Shown here: piece after piece, positions 47,736 through 59,933 of the stretch | Numbering within the stretch: the first letter of the stretch is position 1 | How the letters are laid out: the number at the start of each line of letters is the position of its first letter | Origin: Podocnemis expansa | Taxonomy: Eukaryota; Chordata; Testudines; Podocnemididae | Assembly (NCBI GenBank): GCA_007922195.1 | Contig: ML681981.1 | Coordinates: 12,315,403-12,379,402 of the forward strand | DNA length: 64,000 nucleotides | Direction of reading: 5' to 3' | Made by a program: the position numbers and the translations under genes | The notes under the pieces: generated by a model | What the model was told of the DNA's origin: nothing | Databases searched by the model: none | What the model saw: the letters and a program-made list of their open reading frames with translations, nothing else

Positions 47736-48625
47736 AATGTGCAAAATAAAAGGCAAGCTACAAAAGCAGTCAGCAGTAGCTCAGGCCCTGTTAACTGTTC
47801 TAGTGGAGTGTGGGAGCAGAACAGATGAAATGCTCTGGGCTTGGCTTTCCCGCAACCTTGGCTAACCTTAAAAATTAAGTTTTTGGAATATAAGCAGGGC
47901 TGAAAAGTGACCAAAAAGGGCTCAGCTGACCTGGCTGGCTGTGCAAATACCAAAAAAGGGAACTGTCACACTACGGTGCCACATACATTGCTATCAGCAA
48001 GACCTAATTAAGCAAACTTCATTGACACTGGTTACTCCTGATACTGAAAAATTCTTGGGTAATTTCTTTCCGCTTATTCCTGATCTTGCGAAGGCGTTCA
48101 GGGGGCTGTGGAAAGAACTCTGAATTGCCTCTAAACCACTGCAAATGTTCCATTTACCAAATAAGTCTTATGAATAGTTATACTCTGTGTAAATAGCATT
48201 TGTCATCTATTAATGCTCAGAATCAAAATACTAATTTCTAGGCCAGGACTTTAATCACAAACTGTCTGTTACAATGAATTTCTTTTTAAATTTTTCCAGA
48301 TCACAGATTAAAAGTGATTTACGTTCCAGTTCTAGAGGTATACTGCTGAAATTGTCTCATTAGAAAGCTCTGCTTTCTTTTTTAATACTGTTGCATCTAT
48401 TTTAAAGAGCCCTCTTTTTATTTGAAAAAAAAGTTACCATTTGTCAAGAATCTTCAGAGTTAGTTTGCCCAATTTTAACATTGCTGGTACCGCATCAGCT
48501 CTCTGAGTAATATTTTATTTATACCATTTGACAATTTATACTTATTTAGGCCCCTTTGCACTGCCACAGTAATGTAAGGTAGCCTTGGTATAAAAGAGAA
48601 TCTCTTCTTTGATTGCAATCACTTT

Positions 48626-49129
48626 GGCTATGTCCACGCATACATGCTTATTTCAATTTATGTTCCATCAAAATAAGTTAATTTGAAATAAAATCCTTAA
48701 TTCGAATTAAGTTAAATCAAAATAAGCAAAAACCTCAAATCGAAATAGCAAGTCCAGACACAGGACTTGCTATTTCAAATCAGGAGAGGGGCACCATGGG
48801 AGGTGCAGCAACATGGCCCCCTCACCGGGCCATGCCCCCAGCCAATATATATATAAAAAGGAAGGCACCCGGAGAAGGGCAAATGTGTTATTTTGACATA
48901 AAGGCTATTTCAAAATAACATGTCCGAACAACATTATTTTGAAGTAACCATTTCGAAATAACAGACTATTCAAATTAAAGTAGGTTTAAGCTATTTCAAA
49001 ATAACATCTCTTGTTTTGAAATGACAGAGCTCGTCATTCTGAAACAAGAAAACGTCGTGTGGACCTAGTCTTTCTTAATTCGAAATAACCAGTGTTATTT
49101 CGATTTAAAAGATACATGTGGACACACCC
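48626..49129. mobile_element. Palindromic TTTCGAAA-type MITE, copy 4, with GC-rich core
   Basis: The ends are GGCTATGTCCACGCAT and ATGTGGACACACCC, flanked by TTT (48623-48625 and 49130-49132). The arms hold diverged TTATTTCGAAATAAC blocks. The centre contains a different segment, GGGGCACCATGGGAGGTGCA through a short (TA)n tract. No open frame of note is present. Confidence 0.75.
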
Positions 49130-49784
49130 TTTGATTTATAAATCATCTGTAGCCATGTGTAATAGGCTAGCCACACACTTAAGAAATAGCACTAGAGTCC
49201 TGCTAACTTTTTAGTAGCAATAGTCTGCAAATAGAAACAGATATAAGGTAATAAATACTTTGGAAATGAGTTTTGTTTTCTTTTTTCTTTTTTTAACTAC
49301 AAGATTGTTGTGTTAGTATTACACAGTGATGTAAGCAAAACAAAAAAAAACGCATTTGCTACCAATGTTTTTAACCATGTGTCAGTCAGTAGGGACTGTT
49401 CTAATAAATAATGGCAACCTTAAGCACTGAAGTTATGTTTGGTGATAAATGGCTTTATCATAGTGTAAGTCTAAGACTGCACTTGCTGCACAGTAACATT
49501 TTTTTCTCACTGTTGATGAGGTTTGAGCCACATGGGAGCAATTTGTGTTTGGAGCTAAATTTTTTTAGCTGTGGTAGTTATAGCAGGATCCGTCAAGATA
49601 TCTTGGGGCAGATTCTCAATTGCTGTAAATCATGACAATCTACACCAGCTGAAGGTCTGCCCTAAACAATTTTAGCATCGTAACTAAACAGTGGTGCCAC
49701 AGAATAAATTTTCCACCCCCCCCCTCCGATTTTTTATTGGAATGTTGCAACATTTTTAGCCAAGGTCATAAAAAAAGGTAATTA

Positions 49785-49862
49785 GAGAGACAAGCTGGGT
49801 GAGGTAATATCAACAGAAGCTGGTTCAATAAAAGAGGTATTACCTCACTCAGTTTGTCTCAA
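49785..49862. repeat. Palindromic dispersed repeat, 'GAGAGACAAGCTGGGTGAGGTAAT' type
   Basis: The two halves, AGAGACAAGCTGGGTGAGGT and ACCTCACTCAGTTTGTCTC, are inverted copies around AACAGAAGCTGGTTCAATAAA. The sequence resembles a common turtle/crocodile dispersed repeat; I cannot give its class with certainty. Confidence 0.6.
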
Positions 49863-50494
49863 ATATCCTGGGACCACCAGAGCTACAAGAACCCTGCTTA
49901 TGTAGAAGGGTAAGGCTGAATTTAAAAGTAATGAGTCTGTGAATGAGCAACAACTTCACAAACATTGTAATGAATCATGAAAACTGAGTTGGAAAAGAAG
50001 GATTGTTTGTTTGATTCAGCCTATCGATTGCCATTGTCTTAGTGAAATTTTACAGGTGTTAGAATATTTTTATCCAGTTGAACTGTTGAAATCTATTTTA
50101 CTTGCTAATATATTTAAAATATATTTAAAAACCTAGAATACTTACAAACTTTTACATTCAACATCATGCATTTTGTTTAGCATAGACTTAGGCTAGGAAC
50201 AGATTCCTAGATATTCAGGATCACGCATTGCGATAATAAGCTTGCTCTCCTTTGCTCACTAGTTTCTATTTGTATAATAGTGTCTAATGTCTCCTTCTGA
50301 TGACTTAAAGGGCTTTTTGAGTAGGACTGAGAAAAATACTTATCAATTCCACCCCCCCCCCAATGTATCCAAGTCACTTGTAAAAATTGGATTTAGGCAT
50401 TTTTGTAAATTTTATCCATGGACAACATTCATCAGAAAAGACATCACTAGAAGGTTCTATCATAGTGTTTTTAGGCCAACATTTAGAAACCTGC

Positions 50495-50650
50495 GTGCTT
50501 AAAGTTAGGCCCCTAAATCTATATTTCATTTTGAAATAACATCTGATTTTCATAAGTGCTGCAATTTTGCAGCTACCATTGATTTCAATGGAGGCTATAG
50601 TGCTCAACACCTAGGTACAAATCAAGCCCCTTTTGCTTTAGTTCCCACAT
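50495..50650. repeat. Dispersed repeat fragment with 'TTGATTTCAATGGAG' core
   Basis: The stretch TTAGGCCCCTAAATC, TGATTTTCATAAGTGCTG and GATTTCAATGGAGGCTATAG resembles a common reptile interspersed repeat. It is diverged and the family is uncertain. A related fragment may lie near 4800-4880. Confidence 0.4.
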
Positions 50651-52184
50651 ATGTCATTACATGCTTAACCACAAACAACCAGATCTGAAAATTTTGGCCT
50701 TAATACACATCTGGTATTAATTAGCTTTGTCAGATTAGGTTAATGTGTAGTTATGTTAGCTTGTATGAAGCCCCTTCATGCAAGATTGGGAAAAAGTCTG
50801 AAAGCACTAAACGGGTTCAAACCAAATTTTAATCCATGAGTATTCTGGCAATGTTTCAGCAATGGAAAGGTGATCACAAATATTGGTTTTGGGGTGTTTT
50901 GTACTGTTTAATGGATTTTATTCCACCCCCGGAAGTGGTCACAGTTAGTTACTCCAGGCTGGAAACCATTTGGGGGGAAAGGCTTTGTGTCAATGAACGA
51001 GTTTATTTTTTTCTGTGTAATAAAAAAGGGGTGGGCAGGTTTGGCTAGCATTTGTTAGGATAAAGAATTTTGTGTGCCAGGTGGTCTCCATTGCAAATTC
51101 TCTGTGTCAAGCTATACATCCAGAATGCACTACACAGCATATACAGATTAGTGACAAAGATTCTTAAAGTTTATTAGTTGCAACCATTAGAGTGATAGAT
51201 TAGGAGTAAGGGAACGTAACTGGCAGCAAGTTTAGAGAAGGTTCATTACTGGACTGGCCTGCCTAGCTTGTTTAATAATATCATATGAAAAATGTCAGAT
51301 GAGGAGTTTGATGAATAATGCAGCCTTCATTAAGTTACGTAAATGACTGTAACTTCATGGGTGGGTTAAAGATAAAATATTTCACAAATCTGTCTCTGCC
51401 CAAAGAATAAGAGTAGCATAGACCATTTTTAATGAGTCTTGATTGAAATGTGGCATACACTTTTGTAGCACAATTTTAATGGACTTTTACATTCTCCCTT
51501 TTAGTAGCAATATAGGCAACAAATATAGTAAGTATATTCACCTAACAAGGGCATTGTGGTCTCCTTTTATTAGTATCACCCTATTGCTCTGCTTGTGTTT
51601 TTTGCACAATTTTTAGTACTCTAAACCAGTGGGTGACGCTTGGGAAGTCTGCAATACTAACAGGGTTATGGTGATCATTTTAGCACTGGTGACTTGTCAC
51701 ATACTTGTACTTGTTGGCAACTTCATTGTATTCATTAAATACATTATAGGCCCTAGGGACAATCTGATTTTATTTAAGTTCATTCCTAACCATTTAAAAA
51801 ACAAAAGTGTCTTTCTCTTGTGTTCTAACCACTTTTCACACACTTAAAATGACAATAGCATAAAAGGTAACAACAACAGCACTAGAAAACAACTAAGCAG
51901 AGGTGAAATCAAGTCTAGACAATGTGCTACCCCACATGACCCCAAATACCAATGCTTATCATGCCCCTCCCATCACAAACTCTTGCTAAAGAGGTGGGCT
52001 TTACAGCATCCCCCAAAGGTCACATATTTTTGGAAGCTATTTTGGACCAAAAGGGGGAGAATAAAATTCTAAAACTGAAGGCCCTTCTCAGGCTCTCTTG
52101 GAGAAGTAAAACAAAAGTCACCTAAAGGCTTTTGCTGTCATTAGGGGGGCAGGCAAACCACAATCTCATGATCAATGGAAACTG

Positions 52185-52305
52185 TCAAAGTGGGATTTTC
52201 TCCCATGAAAGCCCATGCAATAAATACATTTGCTAGAATTTAAGTGCTACAGAACGCCTTGTTTGTTTTACAGAACTAGACTAACACGGCTACTCCTTTG
52301 GATCT
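52185..52305. mobile_element. Penelope-like element terminal fragment
   Basis: It contains GGGATTTTCTCCCATGAAAG, CCATGCAATAAATACATTTG, AAGTGCTACAGAACGCCTTG and AGAACTAGACTAACACGGCT, in the same order as the Penelope terminus at 57 kb but in the opposite orientation. No coding sequence is attached. Confidence 0.65.
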
Positions 52306-54495
52306 GAATTAGAGGCATCTCATAAGCTTTTTGCTCATTGTATGAAATGAAATGGATCAGATTTGTGATAGTTCAATGGGGACCTTTACTGTGGTTGGAG
52401 CTAGGATGGCACTGGTCATTCAAATCAACTCAGTAGAAAGCTATTGCTGAAAAGATTTCAAAGTCAGTCATGTAGAAACACATCGCAATGTACCTTTTAA
52501 AGAGCGAAACTACAATCAACTAACCATAATTTACAGTCTAAGGGAATGCTGTATTTTGTCGTCCTATTGTTTTGCTTAGTGTTGTTTATGTTTTTTGTTT
52601 TTTTTTTAGCAGTGGCTGCTATGTGCATATTATCGATACATTTAGAGGGAGAAAGAAAAAAGCAGAACATGAAGATGGAGAGACATGAAAATTCTTGCAA
52701 AGTAAAATGTAGATTATGAGGTACAAGCAATTTATTTTGGTGGTCACAGGTTAGGCAGTTGCTCTTTTCACCTTTTATTAACCTGCTGAGAGATTAGTCC
52801 TTGCAAACTTAAAAGGAAAGACCAATGCACACCATGCTGCCTCACAAAGAAGGGACATGTCCTGAGTACAACCTCAAAAAAAGAAACATAACTTTGAAGG
52901 CAGTTACACTAGGTTGACTTTATGCATTACTAGGGCTACTGTGATTTACTGTATCAGCTCTACTGCTGACACCTTTATGTCCTTCCCTCCTACTCCAGCG
53001 ACACAGTTCATGATAGATGCTGGTGAACTTTTCCTCTGATCACCTTCTGAAGAACTTTCCCATAATCTATTGTTTTCCATCACAGTGGCAAACAAAACAA
53101 GTTTTTTCTTTACTTTCAGTTACCAGCTATTTTGCCCTAACTTTAAAGCAATGTTCTGAATTTATTACAGCAGTGTGAAAGACATTTTAAACTCTTGTCT
53201 CTTTATCCCACTCCCTGAACTTAACATGGTCCAGAGTAAATCAAGGTAATTACTGTTAGTCTTACATTGTTGCAGGAATGTTTTATATTCCATGTTGTCA
53301 GTTATTTAGAACAGTTAATTGAAAATGCAAAGTTAAAAAGAGTAAAGCTACATTTAAGAAGTTAACTTACTTGTGCCTGTAGGTACTGTATGAATTATAT
53401 AAAAAGTGACATTAACATAAGATTTAAAACTGGATGACATACTTAAAAGAAAAAAAATACAGCTGTGGAGGTCAGGAGAATATTTCTTCTTATTGACAAT
53501 AAGCAAATACAAGATACTCTTCTTGATCAAGAGGAGCAGGTATTATATGACTGAACTGGTGTTCCCACCAGTACCTCCAAAATACCCAGCTGGTCCCTGA
53601 AAAATGCAGACTTTAGTACCAAAATAGTAACTGCTGTGGCTTGCACCTGTTTTTTTCTCTCATCAGCATTCAGCACCATTACCTTACCACGAAGGGAAAA
53701 AGAAAGTCACCAGAACATAATACAAATTACTTGGATGGAAAAAAGGGTGAACTGTGCTGGCAATTCTCTCTCTCTGTGTCTCTCTCAACGATTCTTCTTC
53801 ATTTACCCAGCATCAATTTATTGCTGTGCTGCTGCAGGCTGCAGATTGGATCAGCAGTGGTAAACATGCTAATGAACATATCTGGCACAGGGAAACACCA
53901 GCTTGTACATGGGAGTGAATTAGCTAGCAGTCAGTTTGGGATGGGGTTTCAAGAAGATGGGTGCTCACCCACAATGACTAAATAAATGTAGTGCTCTTCA
54001 CTGTTACTCAGCTTCATCCTTTGTGCTTCAAATTAGATCAGAGGAAATCTATGCTCCATAAAGTTTTCCAAAATTATCTTTTTAAAAAGTGAGACACTAA
54101 ATCCTAGCTGGCCTTCAGCAGCAGGAGAATGTACTCCCAGTGTATGCTGGGTAATGGATCACTTTTTGCCACAGCCGATTTCTCCATTTATTGGGCCTTG
54201 GTAAACAACTAGAATACTTTCCTTGTATAAAGATTACACTTTGTGCCCTTCCCTGACTAGGCTGACTTTGAATGGGCAGTGGTGAGAGTGGGGATCTGTA
54301 GAAAGGCCCAAGCTAAGTAAAGACTTGCTGGGCAGGACATAGTGATGATGATGTTGCTAACAGGGAAGCAAGGCTGTGAGTACTCAGGGCAGATTGTTTA
54401 AAAACGATGGCACAACCCCAAACTGACTGCATTCTGAACTTAGATTTCACCACATATCTGCATCAAATGCAAACTCTTCAGGCAAATTAACAGTT

Positions 54496-54783
54496 TTAAT
54501 ACACAGTCACAGACAGTCCCCTTGCGTACTCTGGTGTCTTGCCACCCAGGTTGGCATATCTCTGTAAGAGTGAGGAGAACAGAACATTACAGCGCTGTCT
54601 AGTCCTTTTGTTGACTGTTTCTCCAGCCAAATGTAGGGTGTTTCTAGCTGTATATAGCCATAGGCTTTCGGTAGGGCTGGGTCTCCTTTTTTGGGAAGAG
54701 TGTAACAATTTTTGCAGAAGAGCAGCTCTTAACATCTTTCTCCTGTATAGTGATTCATACAGCCACATAAGCTCAGCATACAA
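54496..54783 (-). other. Unassigned 95-codon open frame
   Basis: The frame runs from ATG (at 54783) to a stop at 54496 and encodes a basic, leucine- and arginine-rich peptide, starting MYAELMWLYESLYRR. I recognise no family, no clear splice sites and no promoter. It could be chance, a fragment of an unrecognised repeat or an exon of a long non-coding RNA. Confidence 0.15.
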
Positions 54784-55082
54784 CTGTTCGGATATTACAG
54801 TCCAGTGAGGAACACAGGTATTACTGATGTCACATTTAAGATTCAGGATTCAAGGCTCTTATCCTTAATGGTAGACAGGGATGACTAGCGCTGCTCTTTG
54901 CACTCAGTGAAGCCCACTTCTCTGGGCTTTTCTGATTTTTATGGAACAGGGGATATAAAGCTAGGTCTTGCCCAGTTCTTCTCAACTACTCATACCAAAG
55001 TCCCTGTGCCCCAGCTGGACAGCAACAGACCTAGAGCAGCAAGCTTTTTGGCTCCTCTGGGATTTAATAATTGATAACTTAA

Positions 55083-56306
55083 GGCATGTCTACACTTACA
55101 ATTCAGTTTGAATTAATAAGAATTAATTCAAACTAAATTAATACATGGCCAAGCTGCTTTCATTACTTCAGAGTAAGTAATTCCTTAGTATGAAGTAAGG
55201 AATGCTTATTTTGAAACTATAAAACCTCCCTTAACTTTGAAGTAACAGTTAATTTGAAGTTATTCATTCGAACTAACCCAATGGAGGTGTGTTAATTCTA
55301 ACTGTTAGTGCATGGCACCCTGGAAGGAAGTGCCTGTCCTGGGTGGGGCAATGGCCAGGGCCGCACCCCAGGCTCTTGGCTGGGCAGGGGTGCCTTCCCC
55401 GCCACTGGCTGAGTGCAGCCACAGCTGGGCGGTGGGAAAGGGAACCCCATGCCCAGCTCTGTCAGTGCTGGCCAGGAGGTGGGAAAGGGACCCCCTCGTC
55501 CGGCTCTGGCAGCGGGGACGTGATGCCATGCCCAGCCCGTGTGGCCAGAGCCAGGAATGGGATCCCTTCCCCTAGCCCCAGCCTGGCTCCCAGAAGAATG
55601 TGTCTTTGCCAAAGGTATATTCCTTTTTGGGGCCAGGTAGGGTCTCTCTGGTGCCCCAGGGCTTTGTCCCATTCCCCCCGTCCTCCAGTTATGGCCCTCT
55701 TTAGGGGCCATGTTGCCACACTTCCCATGGTGACCTCTCCCAAGCTGAGCAAGTCCTGTGCATGGACATGCTAGTTTGATTTGGGTTTCTAGTGGTGTTA
55801 TACCAAAAAGGGCACCCAGGAGAGCACCCCCTAAAAAAAAGAAAAGACTAGCAGGATCTTATTCAGGGGGGACAAGGCAATATGCCACATTTATTGTAAA
55901 TAAGTAAGAATAGCAAAAGAAAGTCACACCTCCCCCCCCACACACCCCTTCATTCAATCACCTTGTTCACACATTTAAATGAACATACACAGCATACGCC
56001 GAAACCAGATTTCATCAAGTATACAAAATGGAGTTCAATGTTTAAGCAGGAGTTCCAAACTGACAATATGGAGTCTTGTTAGACATTGGATATATCGTCT
56101 ATTACACATGGTTACAAAATTATTTTACTTATGACACTGAAAGACATATACACAACATTAACTTTAAAGGTACATGTAATTCATTATCTTTCTGTTCCCC
56201 TATATTATCTGTCTGTGCTCCACAGTGGGGCCATGTTTGTTTGAATTAACTTAGTTTGAATTAACCAACATTAATTCAAACTAAAGCGCTAAGTGTAGAC
56301 ATATCC
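55083..56306. mobile_element. 1.2-kb relative of the palindromic MITE family
   Basis: The ends GGCATGTCTACACTTA and TAAGTGTAGACATATCC are inverted repeats. Next to them lie TTTGAATTAA / TTAATTCAAA palindromic arms that look like diverged TTTCGAAA arms. The interior holds a G+C-rich block at about 55.3-55.75 kb with overlapping open frames on both strands, which encode nothing I recognise. It could be an older, longer family member with internal cargo. Confidence 0.6.
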
Positions 56307-56373
56307 ATAGGTGTTAGAATGGTAAGTGTTTAAAGTCTAATTAATGCACAGAAATCACTTCATTCACACTTAA

Positions 56374-56497
56374 TGTCATATCATATCATACAGCTGGAAG
56401 GGACCTCATGAGATCATCAAGTCCAACCCCCTGGGAATTGAACCCAGGACCTGCTGCATGTTAAGCAGAGGTGCTAGCTACTACACTATTTGCAGTC
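56374..56497 (-). mobile_element. tRNA-derived SINE with CR1 tail
   Basis: Read on the minus strand, the head looks like a tRNA: TAGTGTAGTAGCTAGCAC, an anticodon arm CTGC-TTAACAT-GCAG (anticodon AAC, as in tRNA-Val) and a B-box GGTTCAATTCC. It then runs directly into GGGGGTTGGACTTGATGATC and AGGTCCCTTCCAGCTGTATG, the 3' end of CR1 LINEs, ending in an ATGAT-type short repeat. A CR1-tailed, tRNA-headed SINE would be mobilised by CR1. Confidence 0.75.
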
Positions 56498-57102
56498 CTT
56501 CATACTTCATGAAAGCAGTGTTCTCTGAGAAAACAAACATCCATTTTCCAATATCCACTGCCCATGATTCATAGTCTTCCCTTGGAATGTCGCTTAATGA
56601 GATTTAACACCAATAAGGCTTGTGTGGTAGGTAAAGAAGGCAGGTGTGCACTTTCTGAAGGTTTCTTATCCTTCCTTCCTGCCACCATGATTTTCTGAGC
56701 ATTAAAGCACAATCTGGGTGCCAGGGTCTGTTACTCTTTTTCCAAGAGGAGTGCAACTTCACATCTGGCCGGACGGTAACTAATTTCTTATCCCAAAGGG
56801 TTTCTTTAAAGCAAAGATTTACAGCAACAAAGAATAGGCTAGATTCACTGGTGCATTCTGACCACTTTGGTAAAACACCATGATTAGCAGGCTGGAGCAG
56901 CTAGCATAGACCAGAAAATAGAACCCTTCAAGTTTTAGCTGTGTAAACCATCATACATGGGAAAGGTACATGGCCAGATTCTGATCTTGCTTCCAGTGGT
57001 GCAAATCCAGAATAATTGTCTTTTTGGAAAGTTTCAAAGGGGCAGCTGTGTTAGTTTAGTTCTGCAAAAATAGTAAGGAGTCCTGTGGCACTTAAAGACT
57101 AA

Positions 57103-57446
57103 GGGTATGTCCACACGAGTCTTTTATTTCGAAACAACACTGGTTGTTTCAAAATAAAAAATTGAATGTCCACACGATGTTTTCTTATTTCGAAATGACA
57201 GGCTCTTTCTGAAGGTTTCTTATCCTTCCTTTATTTCGAAATGGCTGTTATTTCAAAATGGTTATTTCAAAATAACGCCATTTGGACATGGTGTTTTGAA
57301 ACAACATGTCCAAATGGCCTTATTTCAAAATAACCATTTTGAAATAACAGCTGTTTCAAAAGCAGGCTTTCCCTTAATTCGAATTAACATTTTTCTTAAT
57401 TTGAATTAACTTATTTCAAAATAATGATGTATGTGTGGACACAGCC
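57103..57446. mobile_element. Palindromic TTTCGAAA-rich MITE, copy 5, nested in Penelope element
   Basis: The ends are GGGTATGTCCACACG and ATGTGTGGACACAGCC. It interrupts the Penelope terminus CTTAAAGACTAACAGATTTA, duplicating TAA (57100-57102 and 57447-57449). Because the uninterrupted terminus is known from other copies, the insertion boundaries are exact. The interior carries TTATTTCGAAATGG, CATTTTGAAATAAC and TTAATTCGAATTAAC blocks. Confidence 0.9.
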
Positions 57447-57637
57447 TAACAGATTTATTTATTGCATGAGCTTTTGTGGGAGAAAATATCACTTTCTCAG
57501 AGGCTTTGAACATGGGGAAACTTACAGAATGGGATGAAAATAAACACAAGGAAGTGTAAGACATGGGATCAAGTCATATAGTAACAGCAAATCAGAGCAG
57601 TTGTCAAGATTCAAACACTGGGAAACAGCACATAGAG

Positions 57638-57825
57638 CAGGGGTCTCAAACATGCAGCCCATGGACTGCATGTGGCCTCTAAAGCTATTCCCTGCAGCCT
57701 GCAACAACGTGATCATTACTGGTATTTGCAATATTGTTATATGAAAAGGTTTCAGTGGTGCGGCCCTTGGGCTACTGTACTAGTCCACATGCAGCCCTTG
57801 TGGTCATTTGAATTTGAGATCCCTG
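57638..57825. mobile_element. hAT-type MITE nested in Penelope element
   Basis: The terminal repeats are CAGGGGTCTCAAAC and TTTGAGATCCCTG. The flanking duplication is a perfect 8 bp, ACATAGAG (57630-57637 and 57826-57833). It is a shortened, internally diverged member of the family seen at 32751 and 47567, in the opposite internal orientation to the 47567 copy. Confidence 0.92.
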
Positions 57826-57848
57826 ACATAGAGGAGGGTGACGTCTAA

Positions 57849-59933
57849 TCACCTGTTGTAATAGGACAAGAAGTCAGACTCACGATTTAATCCTGCTTTC
57901 ACACAATCTAATCTGGCTGTCAATTCTAATTCAGCTGTTTCTCTTTGAAGTCTTGATGTCCCATTGACTTTCTTGAGCACAGTTGTTAACAAATTGTCCA
58001 TAGTGTGATTAGAAGGATGGAAGTGTTCAGCAACTGGTTTCTGTGGGCTGTGATTTCTGATGTCAGTTTTGTGCCCATTTATTCTTTTGCGCAGGGGTTG
58101 TCCTGCTTGTCCAATGTATGCGGGGGGCATTTCTGGCACATGATGGCATAAACCACATTAGTGGATGAGCAGGTGAATGAGCCCTTGATGGAGCAGCTAG
58201 CTTGATTAGGTCCTGTGATGGTGTTTTTTCGGCAGATATGTGGGCAAAGTTGGCAGTGTGGTTTGTTGCAGGGGCGTGTGCCTGCTTTAATGTTTCCATT
58301 GTTATGTTTGTAGTTGCTGGTGAATACCTGTTTAAGGTTAGAGGGCTGTCTGTAGGCGAGGAGAAGTCTGTCACCCAAGGCTTGAGAGGGCGAGGAATCA
58401 TCTTCTAGAATAGGCTGTAGGTCCTTAATGATCTGTTGCAGAGGTCTGACTTGAGGGTTGTATGTGGTGACCAGTGGCGTTCTATTGTTTTCTTTTTTGG
58501 GCCTCTCCTGCAGTAGTTGACTTTGGGGTACCTGTCAGGCTCTGTCAATCTGTTTTCTTACTTCCCCAGGTGGGTACTATAGTTTTAGGAATGCTTGATA
58601 GAGATCCTGAAGATGTTTGTCTCTGAGGGATCAGAGCAAATGCAGTTATATCTTAGGGCTTGGTTGTGGGACACTGGATCGTGTGCTGTGTTTTGGATGG
58701 AAGCTTGAGAGATGTAGGTAACTATATGGATTAGTAGGCTTTCCGTATACGGTGTTGTTGATGTGTCCACCCCTAATTTTCACTGTAGTGTCCAGAAAGT
58801 GGATCTTCTGTGTGGAATGTTCCAAGCTAAGTTTGATTGTGGAGTGGAAATTGTTGAAATCTCTGTGGAAATCTTAAAGAGCATCTCTGCCATGGGTCCA
58901 GATGATGAAGATGTCATCAATGTAACATAAGTACTGGAGAGGTGCTTTGGATGAGACCTGAGGAAATATTGTTCAAAGTCACCCATAAAAATGTTGGCAT
59001 ATTGTGGGGCCATGCGGGTACCCATAGCAGTGCCACTGACTTGCAGGTATAAATAATCCTCAAATCTGAAATGGTTGGGGGTGAGCACAAGGTCACAAAG
59101 TTCAGTCACAAGCTGTGCTCTGGCATCATCTGGGATGGTTCTAATAGCTTGTAATCCATCCTTGTGTGGGATGTTGGTGTAAAGAGCTTCTACATCCATA
59201 GTGGCCAGAATGGTGTTTTCAGGAAGCTCATCAATGGATTGAATTTTCCTCAGCAAGTCCATGGTATCTTGAAAATAGCTAGGAGAGTTGATAACATAGG
59301 GCAGTGGTTCCCAACATTTTCTCTGCTGTGGCGCACCTTGCTACCTTTAATTAATTTGAGTCACACCACCATACAGTTTCCAAATGAACTAATGAATATT
59401 CATGAGCCAACGAGCCAATCCAGAGCTCTTTGAGTAGTTTTTCATACATTTTGTGGCACACTTGCTCAGACCTGACAGCACACCTGTGTGCCATGGCACG
59501 GTGGTTGGGAAACACTGGCATAGGGTCTGAGGAGGGAATCCACATAGCCAGGTAAGCCTGCTGTAAGAGTGTCAATGCCTGAGATGATGGGGTGTCCAAG
59601 GTTTCCTTTTTTTTTTTTATTTTAGGTAACAGAATCTCCCTGATCGGGGGGGTTTCAATGGTGTGTCTGTCTTTATTTGTTCCTGTGCTGCCTTAGGGAG
59701 TTTCTTGAGTAGGTGTTGTAATTCCTTTTGGTATTCTTCAGTGGGGTCAGAGGAAAGAGGTTTGTAGAATGTTGTTTATAAATCTCCTGATCATAATCCA
59801 ATTTATTCATGATGATGACAGCACCTCCTTTGTCAGCCTCCTTAATAATAATGTCAGAGTTGTTTCTGAGGCTGTGGATGGCATTGCATTCTGCGTGGTT
59901 GAGGTTATGATGTGAGGGATGTTGTTTGTCCAC
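57849..59933 (-). pseudogene. Penelope-like reverse transcriptase / GIY-YIG endonuclease, broken
   Basis: The coding remains of the element above. The known product of this family is a reverse transcriptase joined to a C-terminal GIY-YIG endonuclease, which nicks DNA and primes reverse transcription. Here the frame is split into at least four pieces: 59933-59673, 59262-58780, 58378-58079 and 58139-57849. The hAT MITE at 59302-59517 lies in the reverse transcriptase region. A frameshift falls between the GTAMGTRMAP block and the YIDD box. No protein can be made from it. Confidence 0.88.
59302..59517. mobile_element. Second hAT-type MITE family, nested in Penelope element
   Basis: The ends CAGTGGTTCCCAAC and GGTTGGGAAACACTG are inverted repeats. 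The flanks are ACATAGGG (59294-59301) and GCATAGGG (59518-59525), an 8-bp duplication with one mismatch. The interior GCTGTGGCGCACC and TGTGCCATGGCACGG are sub-terminal imperfect repeats. It differs in sequence from the CAGGGGTCTC family. Confidence 0.9.

Noticed and set aside
53636..53985. Two overlapping open frames of 75 and 114 codons
   Set aside because: No recognisable domain, no splice context and conflicting frames in AT-rich intergenic DNA.
56400..56490. Possible genuine tRNA-Val gene on the minus strand
   Set aside because: The acceptor stem is not complete and the tRNA-like head runs directly into a CR1 tail, so it is a SINE.
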